DNA of 64,000 nt from Eustoma russellianum. Taxonomy: Eukaryota > Streptophyta > Magnoliopsida > Gentianales > Gentianaceae. The notes beneath the pieces were generated by a model, which made no database searches, had not been told where the DNA came from, and saw nothing but the letters and a program-made list of their open reading frames with translations. Below, one piece after another: positions 23,401 to 35,949 of the stretch. How positions within the stretch are numbered: the stretch's first letter is position 1; every line of letters begins with the position of its first letter. Location: contig AP025053.1 in assembly GCA_036186865.1 (NCBI GenBank), forward strand, positions 2,889,224 to 2,953,223, read 5' to 3'. The position numbers and the translations under genes were made by a program.

Positions 23401-26400
23401 TGAAGGCTAATTATCTCTAGAACGGTGGAGATTTTAGCTTTAATTGCTCCTTTGATTTCATTTCTATTTGGGTGACACATGGGTTTCTTCTGTTATGTCA
23501 GAAGTTCTGTAAATGTTTGTATGTTTCTTCTGCATCTAGGATATTTACCTCTTATTATGGTTAGCTGATGATTAGGGCTGTTAAACAAACCGAACCGTTC
23601 GCGAACTATTCGAGTTCGGTTCGTGTTCGGTTCGTATTCGTTCGTTAATTATTTGTTAACGAGCCGAATTCGAATAGGTATTCGAGTTCGTTTAGTTAAA
23701 CGAGACGAACTGTTCGCGAACAGTTCGGCTCGTTTAAACAGTTATAAGGTTATCGAGCCGAACTCGAACCAATTTTAAAGTTCGTTTAGCTAAACGAACC
23801 GAACCGAACTATTCGTTTAGCTAAACGAATTCGAGTTCGAAAACTTAGTATTCGGTTCGGCTCGGTTCGTTAACACCCCTACTGATGATGACGTTTTGGA
23901 AAATGAACTTCGTGTTGTTGCTAGGAAAGTGTCAAGACAAAGCATCCACAATTGCTATATGAGTCGAAGTTATACAGGATTCTACAGGGTGGAAGTAATG
24001 CACTATATCTATTTGTCATTTCTGTTGTTTTAGTAGACTATATGTTTTGCTTATATGTGCTTTGATTTTGATATTGTAGCTGGAATTCCAAATGTCAGAT
24101 GGTTTGGTGTGGAGGGAGACTACAATGTCCTGGTGATGGACTTGCTTGGGCCCAGTCTTGAAGATCTATTCAATTTTTGCAGTAGAAAACTTTCTCTAAA
24201 GACTGTTCTCATGCTTACTGATCAAATGGTTGTTTCTTTGTTCTAATTGATATGTGTTTGTTTTGTATGTTTGGTTTTACGAAGTCTTATCTATTGCTGA
24301 CATTGCCATCCTTTTTTTATTTTGTCAGATCAACCGTGTTGAATTTGTCCATTCTAAATCCTTTCTACACAGGGATATTAAACCTGACAATTTTCTTATG
24401 GGCTTGGGACGCCGGGCAAATCAGGTTGTAGTTTTGGTTTCCTTATGTTTCAATATCTTTCGGATCCTTCGGACATCTTCTTGTGACTAATTTCAGGTGT
24501 GGTCATATTCTTACAATTTTCATGGAATGCAGGTGTACATTATTGACTTTGGTCTTGCCAAGAAATACAGGGATACTACTACTCATCAACACATTCCTTA
24601 CAGGTGAGCTTCTGATGGCTTTGCGCCGTTACACTATTGTAACACAATTGCTTACTATGTATGGGTGAATATGGTGGCTATTAGCACCCGTTCCAGGCTA
24701 CTGTTACAAGCTTTACTGGTTAATGTGCTTATGTACTGTAAGCTTCTAGATGCGTGGCATTTCCACCCTCGTTTTAGGAACGCATTGGAGTACTGGTGAA
24801 GGAATGTTTAAAACTGCAATTAGAATTTCTACATCAGACAGATTCTTATGGTTTTCTATACGTGGTTCACATATACCAGGGGGAAGGCACAGTAACTTGC
24901 TGGCTAGTATCATGCAGATTACTGTTATAGTTATCCTTGTTGTCTTTGCAAGGAGCTTTGGTGTGATTAGAACCTTTCTTTATTCTTCCACATAAGCTGT
25001 CAGGTCCTTACAGAAAAGCAGAGTTGAGAATTTGTTTAGAAAAATATACGGACTACAATGTTCTAATTTTCTTGTCTTGTTGCATTCCTATGCAGCCCCA
25101 ATAATGATATATGGTTGGTATTTAGAAGAAACAAGGATTTGAGACAAAGGGGTGATTCATGAATCCAATGGATCAATAAGATAAGTGGAAGAATAATGAC
25201 ACAACGTGCAGGGTTTAAAAATAAATATATTTGGCTGCTCAAATAATATGTTTCCAGATAGTACGTTTCTGGATAGATGCGCTGGCATGTGACGTTGTAG
25301 AATACAAAAAGCTGTAGAAGTCAAGTGGCTGGCTTGTGGTTTATGTTATCTGCATCACTGGTTGCTTCTGCCTCACTCGTTTTTCTTTGTTGAGATACTC
25401 TTAACTTGATGTCTTCAGCAGGGACTTGTAGTTTTTTTTTTTTTGCTTTTGGTTATTTTTCCTTGTGTTAATTGTGACAATTAACATTGCAGAGAGAACA
25501 AGAACTTGACAGGGACTGCAAGATATGCTAGCATGAACACCCACCTTGGCATTGGTGGGTACCCCATCAATATTGCTTTGCCTTTTTCATCACTCGGATC
25601 ATGAATTAATCTTTTTTCCATTAAAACTGTTTTAGAGCAAAGCAGGCGGGACGATTTGGAATCTCTTGGATACGTCCTTATGTATTTCTTAAGGGGAAGG
25701 TGAAAATGTCTTGATTATTTAATCCTTGTGTCATCTTATAAGCTTTTTTGAAAGTGGGCTGATGTTCACTGTTTGTTTAGCCTTCCATGGCAGGGACTAA
25801 AAGCCGGAACCAAGAAGCAGAAATATGAGAAAATTAGTGAGAGAAAGGTTTCAACATCTATCGAGGTAATTTGTCTGTGACAAATGATATGTTGGATTTT
25901 CTGCATTAAGCTGTAAATATAATGGGTGATTTTCTCATTCTTCAGGCCTTATGCAAAGGTTATCCATCTGAGTTTGCATCATACTTCCATTATTGTCGGT
26001 CGCTTCGGTTTGATGACAAGCCTGGCTATACTTATCTGAAGAGAATATTTCGTGATCTTTTCATTCGTGAAGGTTTGCACTAGTGTTTTTAAGATTATCT
26101 TCTGGCCTCATTGGCAGGACCTGGAACTATTTGTGAGCTATTACCTAATTATAGATGCACTATTATATGCTGAATATTCTATTGCAGGCTTCCAGTTTGA
26201 TTACGTATTTGATTGGACAATATTAAAGTATCAGCAGTCACAGATTGCAGCTCCTCCATCTCGGGCCCTTGTAAGTTATACAATCTTGTGAGTTTTCTTA
26301 AGTAAATTATGGAAGTGTGTGGTGTTTCATAGTTCTTTACATCTCAGGGTCCTCCAGCTGGAACGAGCTCAGGAATGCCCCCTGCTATTCCTAACATCGA

Positions 26401-28112
26401 AAGACATCAAGGTTGTTTTTAGAGCATATGTCCTCTTCTTGCTTTATCTCCGATATATGGCAAGCATCTCAATACTGCGGTCGATTTTGTTGTGGTTTTG
26501 GGTCTTCATTCACAACAGTCTGTTTGCTTTAAGCTAACAAACTTGGCTGCAGGTGAGGAAGACGGAAGACAAGCTGGTTTTTCTGATCCTACACGTAGGA
26601 GAAGTTGGGGGCAAGTAAATTCTGGAAGCTTGTTGAAGCAGAAGAGTCCAATTACAAATGATCAATCTAGCAAAGACGTCATGGTAACATATGCAAATTA
26701 TGTTTAGCTATTTGTGAACCTATTGTTTCAGACTGAGCTAATCAAGTGGCACCGTCTCTCTAAGATTAGTCCTTATTGAATTGGACTTGTATGTAGTTGA
26801 TAAAAACGTTTTTAAGTCCTGGTTGTTCAGGGATATTTCTTGTTATTTTGTGAATATCTTTAATTGATTCTTTCTACTTTGCGTTTTCCTAAATGCTAAT
26901 CTTGCCGACTCAGATGACAATCTCCTGCCTTTAGTTTTTGGTTATTAGCCTCTTTTTCCCCTTGTCTGTCATTAATTATTTTGTAGCCATCATACAGATA
27001 CAATAAAATTCCATTTATTTAAAAATAAATAAATAATTAAAATCATATTTTGGCATTGCATGCCCTTCCCGGTCTTAGTTGCTGAACGACGGGGTCTTGA
27101 GAAATAGTAATCTAGGAGAGAGTTAATTTTCTTCCTCCTTTTGTTATAAGGGCTTCATCTGACTTCATTACTTAGGGGCGTTTGGTTCGTACTTGGGTAT
27201 CGGAATCAGAATCGGAATGACAATGTATGGGTTTGACAGTATATGAGTTTGGACGTAAAAGTCATATTTGTTTGGTATTGAAGTAAGAATGAGTATGATT
27301 GCCATTGATGGTGTTTGGAACGTATCACAATTGAAATGAATATCGAATGGGTGGCCAGAAAATTGGCTGGAAAAATTTGACCGTCCGAAAACCGGCCTGT
27401 TTGACCATTGGGAGGTGGGTGGGGGCAGCCGGCGTGGGTTGAGGGTGGTCAAGCTCGAAACCCATACCCCCATATTGAGAGGCAAGGAGAGCTAGTATAT
27501 CAAAAAAACAATATTCATTACCAATACTCAGATATCAATCCAAAACTCATATCCCCAATTTTAACAACCAAACAACGTGTATGAGTTTGGAGGCCCTCCA
27601 AACCCATACCCTTAATGAAGAAACTCCCAACCAAACACCCTTGATGTGACTTGTGATATAGTGACTTTGAATTATTCGAGCATGCGTTTGGTTGTTAATG
27701 CATAATGATTTTGGCTTCCATTGTAGCTGGTTGAGGAGAACAGTTTAATTCCCAGTTATTGTTAAAAGCTACGTGTTTCATGGTTTATCTTAACTGCTTT
27801 GGCTCTTTGCAGTTATCAGGTTCTAACATCATTGGGAGATCAAGCGAATCATTGAGGCGAGGTGCAGTTTCTGGTAGCCGTGACTTTACTCATGGAAATG
27901 AATCTGATCCTGTTCGCTCGCGTACACCTGAGGCAAGTTCAGGGCCTATGCACAAAACTTCTGGTGCACAGAGAAACACTCCACTCGGTGGCTCCTCAGA
28001 TCTCAGGCTGGATTCATCAAGAAAAGTGAATTCTACTACCAAGAACCTCGAGTCGACACTAAAGGGTATTGAGAGCCTCCACTTTGATGATGAAGAGAGA
28101 GTTCGTTTATGA
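20425..28112 (+). CDS. Casein kinase 1-like serine/threonine protein kinase
   Basis: The gene encodes a 472-residue plant casein kinase 1-like (CKL) protein. Fourteen coding exons join in frame: 20425-20500, 20623-20663, 23925-23994, 24080-24228, 24329-24424, 24533-24603, 25493-25554, 25636-25699, 25781-25865, 25946-26072, 26188-26270, 26348-26411, 26553-26683 and 27813-28112. The kinase domain (about residues 9-280) shows the glycine loop GSGSFGEIYLG, AIKL with the ATP-binding lysine, HRDIKPDNFL, DFGLAKKYRD and the CK1-specific GTARYASMNTHLG in place of APE. The C-terminal 170 residues are serine-rich and basic, the variable regulatory tail of the family, and end DDEERVRL. The 3.3-kb second intron holds a hAT MITE and the last intron holds another MITE. 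Which Arabidopsis CKL is the ortholog cannot be settled by eye. Confidence 0.95.
23573..23881. mobile_element. hAT-type MITE in kinase intron 2, perfect 8-bp target duplication
   Basis: The 309-bp element starts TAGGGCTGTTAAACAAACCG and the opposite end, read on the other strand, starts TAGGGGTGTTAACGAACCG. CTGATGAT flanks it at 23565-23572 and 23882-23889. The interior contains many copies of CGAACCGAAC and GAGTTCG words in both orientations. This is the best-preserved small copy in the window. Confidence 0.9.
27175..27640. mobile_element. MITE in the last kinase intron, GGG(C/T)GTTTGGTT termini
   Basis: The left end reads GGGGCGTTTGGTT and the right end, inverted, reads GGGTGTTTGGTTGGG. 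The flanking trinucleotides are TTA and TTG, so a TTA-type target site (PIF/Harbinger) is possible but not proven. The interior has CCCATAC and GTATGGG words in both orientations. Confidence 0.6.
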
Positions 28113-29477
28113 ATGCATCACTTACTACATTCTTGTAAATTGTCAAAGTTCTGCTAGACTTTTGGGGGGTAAAAAAGGTCCCATTAAACCCATTGCAGTT
28201 GCATTATTGCGGAAGTGTTGTTGGCAACCGAGGAACTGAGGCTTCTTGATGAGCAAATGAGCAAATATAAAAGAGAAGCAAGTAAAGGCCATCTGTGAGC
28301 GCAGACAAGGTGATCCAAGGAATTGTATCTTTGAATCTCATACGTCTACTGTGTTTTTGGCCATAAGTTGAGGCAAGTGTAGTGACAATGAAATACTGAA
28401 AAGTTCACTTTTCCCTCCCCAGAGGCGCATGTCTCCGTCCTACCACGGCCTGCTTATCTCCCAGTCTTGTTCCCTGTCTGTCTCTCTTCATTCAAAATGC
28501 AGTGTGTAAGCATACTCGGTTGGTTATTGAAGTTGGGGAAGAGTGATATTGTGCTGACATCTTACCATACAGCTGCAGAAAGCTGTCTAGACTGTAGAAT
28601 GCTGTTTTGATCAGTGTGTCAAGATTTAGGCCAGCATCCATCAACCTCATTTTAAGATCAAGAATGCCAAAGAAACCCAATCAAGAACGAGTCAAAATTT
28701 AGGCCAACATTAATCAAGCTTATTTGAATAATTCTGAATAAACTCAATGGACATCTTATAGTATATTTAGACATTTAGATATTATCTACGTTTTATGTTT
28801 ATTTTGTACTTTTTTTTTTCTATTTTTGTCTTTGTCTTACATTATATGCGCATATACATGTTTATAACTATTTTAATATCGGAAGTTTCTTATTTGTGTT
28901 TACTGAATTCCCTAACTAGTTCTTAACTTACGCATTAGTACATCGTCTCTATTATTGTGTCATTTATGCATATATACATATAGAACCGAAGGTCTCACTG
29001 AAAGCAAATTTTCTATCTATTGGGATAGATTATCTATTGGGATAAATGTATTGTTTGTGTGTCACTTATCTTATCCACATCTTCTATCTATTGGGATAGA
29101 TGTATTGTTTGTGTGTCATTTATCTTATCCACATCTTAACGATATCTGCCGTTGGAATATACTGGATATGATTACGACATATACTGGATATGATTGATTG
29201 ATGATTGAAGAAACTCAATGGGGAAAATTGCAATTAGGGTTACGGAGGTTTACAAATTAATAAAAGGGTTGACTATTTTGATATTTTGTAAGAAAGGCAA
29301 ATTAAAGAAAAGAAATTATTAAAAGAGGCAAAAAGCCCTAAAAGAAAATTTTGAAACTTCACATTATCAAATTTTCATAAGGTGGTAGTTGCCGTCTCTT
29401 CTACTGTCTCATCTTTTAATCTTCTCCTTTCCCTCACTAAAAGGAACTCCAGTGCCTCATCTTTAAATACCCACACC
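28113..29477. other. 3' UTR of kinase gene and intergenic
   Basis: The first part should be the kinase 3' UTR. A tandem duplication of about 66 bp, with the shared core ATCTATTGGGATA and TATCTTATCCACATCTT, lies at about 29012-29138. No gene was recognised. Confidence 0.5.
29012..29138. repeat. Tandem duplication, about 66 bp
   Basis: TCTATTGGGATA...TGTATTGTTTGTGTGTCA...TTATCCACATCTT occurs twice in direct succession with one or two differences. It is noncoding. Confidence 0.75.
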
Positions 29478-32400
29478 TAGGCCTGTAATCGAACCGAGTG
29501 AACCGAGTTTTGACATGTTCGAACTCGGTTCGTTTATACAGGCGACCGAGCCGAGCCCGTTCGGTAATCTAAACGAACAGGAGCTATCCGACCGTATTCG
29601 GCTCGTAATGGTTCACGAGCCGCTCGGTATCGGCTCGTTAAGCTCGGCAACGTAAAAAAATTCCAGCAGCCTTCAAGTTTTCAACCTATTTCACATTTCA
29701 CCTACTGCATTTCTACTTTCCAGCAACTTCAACAATCAACTCCCAACATGACATTCAAGTCATTCAAAAATCACATGCTTTCCATCAATTAGCAAAAACA
29801 AAATTCCCAATAAAACAAAGTATTTACTACAACTTTGAACTTTATAATCAGAAATACACACGTCAAGTGAATCCACAATTCCACATTTTCTCAAGAGATA
29901 TCAAATGATCTTATACTATCCCAAGTCAAAACAAACACTTCCTTCAGACATTCAGAACCTCTAAATCAACCTACTGAATCCACATCGGTTTAGCAGCACG
30001 CATATACTTCGTGAAATCAACCAGCCTAAAAAAGACTATAAAATCAGACTCACCCAGGTTTAGCAGCACGCATATACTTCTGGAACATTGCCGCCAATCC
30101 GAAACAGCTCCACTACCATGCCCATTGGCCATTGGTCATTGGCTCATGCCTCATTGCCCACAACCACAACACCACACTAAAATAACAAAAACAGTTTATG
30201 AATCATCTGAAAAAATCATAAACAATAAAGCATCCAAGCAATTGAGCAAAGGAAGAATGTGCTTACATTGCATTTACATATTCAATCATTCTCAATCCGG
30301 TAATGTAATCTCGCATGCATACTGATCATCCGTGTCCGTCTAAAAAAATAACGAATAGTTACAACAAGTATTATAAGATAATAAATAAACAAAAACACAA
30401 ATAATAGTATAATTTACCTTCTTTGCATTCCTCGCTTGTCGTACCCAATCGCCGGCACACAAGAGCATCTCCACCGTCTCCACTGATAGACTGGATCGGT
30501 AATCATCTATGATGCGTCCACCAGCGCTGAAGGTAGACTCTGAGGCAACAGTACTAACTGGAATAGACAGAAGATCACGAGCAACCTTAGAAAGAATACT
30601 AAATCGACCACTGTTCATTCTCCACCACAACAACACATCTAAATCTTGTTTGCCTTTTAATCTCTTCTCATTCAGATAGATGTCCACCTCAGAAATAGTA
30701 CCACATGATTCATCGTCGCTTAGATCATCGATCTCCCCAAGCCCTTCCCAACACATTCCGGATTTACTTACACCACTGGATGAAGCAACACTCAAACCTC
30801 TTTCTGACGATGAAAGTGTTGCCGCACTTAAACTTGCATCTGTAACCCTGTATTCTTCAAACAATTCCTTCAGCAGCGCAACCATGTCATCCACATGCTT
30901 TTGATATGAATTTTCCCTGAAAATAATTTTGAAACAATGCGTGACAATATCCTTCTTCAGCCTAGGATCAAGAAGAGCAGCCAATGAAAGCAAGACATTG
31001 CATTCTCCCCAATATTTATCAAACTTCATTAACATGACATTAGCCATTTCCTTGATACTATCAGAGCCATCATGCTTCTTATCATCCAACAACCTTTTAA
31101 TTCGAGCCAATTCTATAAGAAACATATTCGAGGTAGGATATGCAACAGCAGAAATAGTATTGGTTATGGAATAGAAAAGCTTCAAAAATTCACAGACGTC
31201 ACCGACTTTATCCCACTCGCACATAGATGATGCAAACTTCTCAAACCCTTTATCAACACCAGCATATCTCCCGAAGGCAGCTTTAACAGGTAAAGCAGCA
31301 GCCAACATCATGTATGTGCTGTTCCATCGGGTGGGACAATCCAAAATCAGTTTTTTATTAGCAACATTGTATTGCTTCACAATGTTGCCAAAACCTCGAA
31401 GACGAGACTCTGACGCATTCAAATATTTCACTGCATCTCTAACTGTGTCAATAATGTCCTTGATCTCCTCCAATCCATCTTGGACCAACAAATTGAGTAT
31501 GTGCGCACAACAACGCACATGGAACAGTTTACCACTAATGGGAAGGGCTTTCCGCAACATGAAATCTCTTTTCAAATTTCTTATGCATTTGTCATTATAG
31601 GAAGCATTATCCACCGTAATGCTAGAAAGCTTGTCATTAAGATCCCAATCGCTTAAACACTTTGCTAACGCTTCAGCAATTAACTCTCCAGTGTGCGGTG
31701 GTGGCACATTGCAAAAATTCAACACCTTTTTTTTGCAACTTCCAATCAGGATCAATAAAATGTGCCGTCACCACCATGTATTGTGTCTTCTGACATGACT
31801 TCCACAAGTCAGTGGTGATGCCGACTCTACCAACCTGTTTTAATGTATCCATCATCTTCTTCTTCTCCAAATTGTAAACCGTAAAACAATCTTCCCTCGC
31901 TGAATTTCTACTAATCTTTATGTACCATGGACAAGCAGTCTTCATGACATCGTTGAACCCCACATGCTCAACTAAATTGAATGGATACTCATGCATAAGA
32001 ATCATACGAGCTACAGCCTCTCGTACCTTAGCATGATCGTACTTGAAATTGCTAAGGTCATTCTCCTCATTCTTCCCTCCTTCTTTAAATTGCAAAATCT
32101 GTTGCGTACTTCCAGAAGAGCCCACATCCTTCTTTCCAACACCGAGACACCTATTCAAATGCCGACTAAATTGTGTAGTAGTCCCGTCCTTATTCTTCCT
32201 AAGATTTCTCTTGCAATGCTTGCATTGCACCATATCCACGCCATTAACCACAACCTCTGTCATGTGATCCCACACTTTAGAGGTTTTCTTTCTCTTCTTC
32301 TTTTCAAATCCTTCCTCACACTCAACATCAACAGCTTCTTCACCCCTCCTTTGGGGGCTGTTTACTTCATCTTCTGACATCACATCAGTGTTATCAATTT

Positions 32401-33992
32401 CTCGTTCAATACTATCAACATTTTGCACGTCGTGTGATGACATGATTATGTAATCTATAAAAACAACCATAGAGATCTTCAGCGGATATAGTTTCTCTAT
32501 CATTTGTAGTATAATAGAACAAGATGCAAACTTGCCATGCAAACCTACTTTAATCGACTGCTTGAAAGAAAGATGAAAATAATTCCTTTTTGCTAGTAAA
32601 TGACTGTCTCAAATATAACGAAGAGCTATTAGTTTCCTTTAACATCACAATTGAAGTAAACTTCAGGCTCTACGATTTGTTCACAGATTTAGTTTTGCAT
32701 CATATACATATCGGAAAGTAATTTAAAGGCGCGTTCCGTCAAACACAGAAGGTGCTCTGCTTAAAATAAAGAAAAGAAAAGGAACAAAAAACTTACTGAA
32801 CCAAAACTACACCATTATGGTTTCTTTTTTCTTTTAATTACAACATTATGGTTTCAGTTTTGAGCATGTAAATAATTTTGGTTTCAAAAAGGTTTAGACC
32901 AAGCCAAAATGAACGGTACATACCCTTGGTTAAAAGTAGTCATTCCTGAGACAAGCATATCATGTTAAATCAAAGAAAAAAAATCAATATGATGGCATAA
33001 TCTACTAAAATGAACCATCGCACTACATACAAGAAAGGCATACAAGATAGTACATACCACCAAGTAGAATAGGCTAGAGCATAAATTAGCGAGAGAACCA
33101 TATGAGAAATGAAATGTAATTTACTCAAATCTTCAAAATACAGCCAACAATAGGTTCTCAGCAAATACCTGCAAGGACTAGAGACTCCACTGATACACAA
33201 ATTTCTCAGCAAATTTCAAATCTAAACGGTCTGAAAAACGTGAAGATACAAATTAAGGTGTGAGTTTCAAAAAATAGTACAAAGGAAAGGCAGGGAAAGC
33301 ATCTCCAGCGAGATGAACATACTAGCACTCCTGGAAATTTACGATACCTGGCTGAAATAAAAGCTTCAACTCCTTGCAATTCGCAGGCGCAGAAAACAGA
33401 CCTTGCCTCTTAGTCTTAGTGTGCCTCTTTCTCAAAAACCCAAATCTCCATAATAACAGAAACAAAATGTTTATTTGAAGAACAAATGAAGGTAAATGAT
33501 GAATGGATATGCAAAATTGCAAATACATACAAAACCCTAAAAAGCAAGAAAAATGTGAACCTGAATGGCTGAATCCTAGCGGCTAGCAGTGCTGGTGGAG
33601 TGGTGGTGCAATTGCAGTTGCCGTCGGAGGTGGGAACAATCCGGCGGTGATGGGATGAAGCCAAGGTCTTGGTTCGCCGTTGCCCGTTCGTACTTCACGT
33701 TCGCAGAAGCCAGAAAGCCAGAAAGAGGGGTAGGGAAAGAAAAAACGGTGAAGTTGGGTTGGGTTGTAATCCCGAAATGAATTAAGGGCAGGGCAGGGCA
33801 GGGGTAATTTTTTTTTTAATTTTAACCGAGCCGAGTTGTTCACGAGCTAGGCTCGAACTCGTTCGAATAATAATCGAACACCGAACATAGTTCAAGCTCG
33901 GTTTCGGTTATCTCTTACTCGATCCGAGCTCGAGCCGATCCCGAGCCGAACGAGCCGAACCCATCGAGCTGCTCGGTTTGATTACAGGCCTA
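29478..33992 (-). mobile_element. Near-complete hAT transposon, 4515 bp, with 8-bp target duplication
   Basis: The left end starts TAGGCCTGTAATCGAACCGA and the right end, read on the other strand, starts TAGGCCTGTAATCAAACCGA, so the terminal inverted repeats match at 19 of 20 positions. The octamer CCCACACC flanks both ends (29470-29477 and 33993-34000). Each end is followed by about 170 bp rich in CGAGCCGAG and GTTCGAACTCG words, the likely transposase-binding subterminal repeats. The interior carries one hAT transposase gene on the minus strand. Identical flanks and near-identical ends suggest a recent insertion. The internal stretches 29650-30290 and 32450-33820 showed no other gene. Confidence 0.92.
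30292..32443 (-). CDS. hAT transposase (BED finger, RICESLEEPER/ZBED type) with one frameshift
   Basis: The gene would encode a protein of about 690 residues, a normal length for plant hAT transposases. It starts MSSHDVQNV at 32443. A BED zinc finger follows (CKHC ... HLNRC), then the RNase H-like core with ITTDLWKS and ITVDNASYND holding the two expected aspartates, a CCAHILNL motif, and the C-terminal dimerisation region with WWRMN, VARDLLSIP and ASESTFSAGGR, which supplies the catalytic glutamate. The coding frame shifts once at an A8 run (T8 at 31727-31734 on the plus strand), so as given the protein is split into two frames. A 78-bp intron is likely at 30340-30417, since splicing there adds a final 15-residue exon ending at TGA 30292-30294. 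Whether the shift is real or a homopolymer error cannot be told from this sequence. Confidence 0.88.
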
Positions 33993-35307
33993 CCCACACC
34001 CACCCCCCGCGGTTCCCTCATCTGCAGAAACTAGTCTCGTCTATGATCGAAGATGAATGATCACCTTTTTTCATACAGATATATATATATATATATATAT
34101 ATAACCACAAAGAAAGTCTTGTTCTTTATGCAATCATTAACATTCTCCAAAGATTTCCTCCTGGTCTGTTTGTCATTACTAAATGCAACATATGGAGAAA
34201 CAAAGACTAAGAAAGCAAAGAAATAACCTCGGACTATTTGGTTATGTGGTCCAACGACTTCGATGCGGGAGCTCTGTAAGATCATATTGTTCTTCGGAAT
34301 GACTTGGGATTTTTGAAGTATGAACGAAGGCAGATCTTAAATTTTAGAAGTTGGAGAAATGATGATTTATAGAACCCAATTTGCAGAAGAAAAATAAGTC
34401 TATAGTTTCAAGATTGTTGGTCGAGGCTGCAGAGATACGAAAGAGAGCCACTTGAGAAACCATGGAAAGATGAAAGAAAACTTAAGCTAAGAAAAACCCA
34501 AAGCTTTGATGATGTGGACTTTTTGAAATTTCCTTTAAGGGCTTTTCCCCTTTTTAATAATCTAATTTCTTTCGATTGCCCCATCACCAATTAGCAAAAT
34601 TCTTGACCCTCTTTCTTAATTTGCAAACCTCCACTGCCCTTATTGCAAATTTTCCCAAACTCAATCAACAACAACCTTCTCCGTGCTCCACCTATGATGG
34701 GATATAGAAGGATCGGATGTACGTAACTATACTCATTTGTTAAGAACACTTAAGTCAAGTTGTGTCGATCAACTGATACTTCACAATATAAGAATCGCAG
34801 CCAATTAAATGAATCATTTTACTTTATTCCATCATATTCAAAGTAAATCAAGAACAGGGTAATTGAAAATAATACTACCACCATTTAGGCAAAATTGCCC
34901 CAAGTGGAATCTTGCAAGAAAATCCAAAATTCTTCTTCTACTACTGTTTAGCATAAGTTCAGCCAGCAAAACTGGGCAAGAGTTGGCAGGCATGACTGCA
35001 TTAAATGCTCCAACTGGCAACATTGAGCAAGATTCTAGCATTTTCAAACCGAAGCAATAATCCATGAAAAACACAACAAACCTGGAGTTACAATGAAAGA
35101 TTTAAGGCTAGATTTGAAAATTAAAACCTAAAAAAAGCATATCAAACTGATACTTCAGAATTTAAACTCAAAATAAGGATTAATTTGCCCCCAGACATCA
35201 TTCAAGATATACATTCAAGAACATCCAAAAACATAATCTATTTGATAACCGACCATACATATAGAAACATATACTCAAATTCCAAGATCATCTCACAAAT
35301 CAAAAGT
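33993..35307. other. Intergenic with AT microsatellite and Au-like SINE
   Basis: A TA dinucleotide repeat lies at about 34079-34103 and an Au-like SINE at 34690-34848. The last part should be the 3' UTR of the DUF3511 gene. No gene was recognised. Confidence 0.5.
34690..34848 (-). mobile_element. Au-like SINE copy
   Basis: On the plus strand it reads GGATCGGATGTACGTAAC, then GTCGATCAACTGATACTTCAC, then TTTATTCCATCATATTC, the family in minus orientation. The Au-like 3' tail (TTG repeat side) is shortened. Confidence 0.65.
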
Positions 35308-35667
35308 TCATCTCCAACCATAAACAACTTTGGTGCACCTTTCCTTAAGCCACCTAAAGCTATTCTTTATAGAGCCTTTAACTTTGCCTTCAACAGAATA
35401 AACCTTGTAGCTAGCTACCCTCTTTTTCCTCTGCAACTCAGGATCACTCAAACTCCAACTCCTGGAAATTTCCCCATTTGTGGACTTACCTTTCTTCAGT
35501 TTTGTCTCTTTTGCCCCAATCTCCAAGTGGGATTCTTTGTTTGACGCATGTGAGGTGCTGTAGCTTCTGAAATCTTGTAGCCCAGATGGGTTTGAATTGG
35601 TTTTGCTGCCATAGCTCTCTATTTGGAGCCTGGAGTCATTATAAGACTTGGATCTGAATTCTTCCAT
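35308..35667 (-). CDS. DUF3511-domain plant protein
   Basis: A single-exon gene encodes 119 residues. The C-terminal 45 residues, including KKRVASYKVYSVEGKVKGS, then SFRWLKERCTKVVYGWR at the very end, match the plant-specific DUF3511 domain. The N-terminal half is polar, rich in serine and lysine and poorly conserved, as usual for this family. No signal peptide or membrane segment is visible. The function is not known. A Mutator-type foldback MITE lies about 280 bp upstream of its start codon (35950-36052). The start MEEFRSKSY is the only reasonable ATG and fits the family. Confidence 0.9.
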   Translation of the reverse strand: MEEFRSKSYNDSRLQIESYGSKTNSNPSGLQDFRSYSTSHASNKESHLEIGAKETKLKKGKSTNGEISRSWSLSDPELQRKKRVASYKVYSVEGKVKGSIKNSFRWLKERCTKVVYGWR

Positions 35668-35949
35668 TTTTTTTGAGCAAATTCTTGTTTTCTTGTGTGC
35701 AAGCTTTGATTTTTCTGGTTAGTTTAGGAGGCAAAAGATTGAAGCTTTAATAAGTACTAGGTGGTTTTGGGGTATCCAAGGTTTTCAATTTCAATCGAGG
35801 AATTTATTAATGAGGAAAATTTTGCGAAAATTGCTGATTTTAGTGTGGAATTTTGCACGTCGGCGGAAATGGTGTGGAGTGTGGGCGGTGCAGCTTTAGT
35901 AAAGTGGGATGTCATGTGGGCAATATTATTCGCGGGTACATGCTCCGGT

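Noticed and set aside
27168..27485. Minus-strand open frame of 105 codons in the kinase intron
   Set aside because: It lies inside the MITE at 27175-27640 and has no protein-like features.
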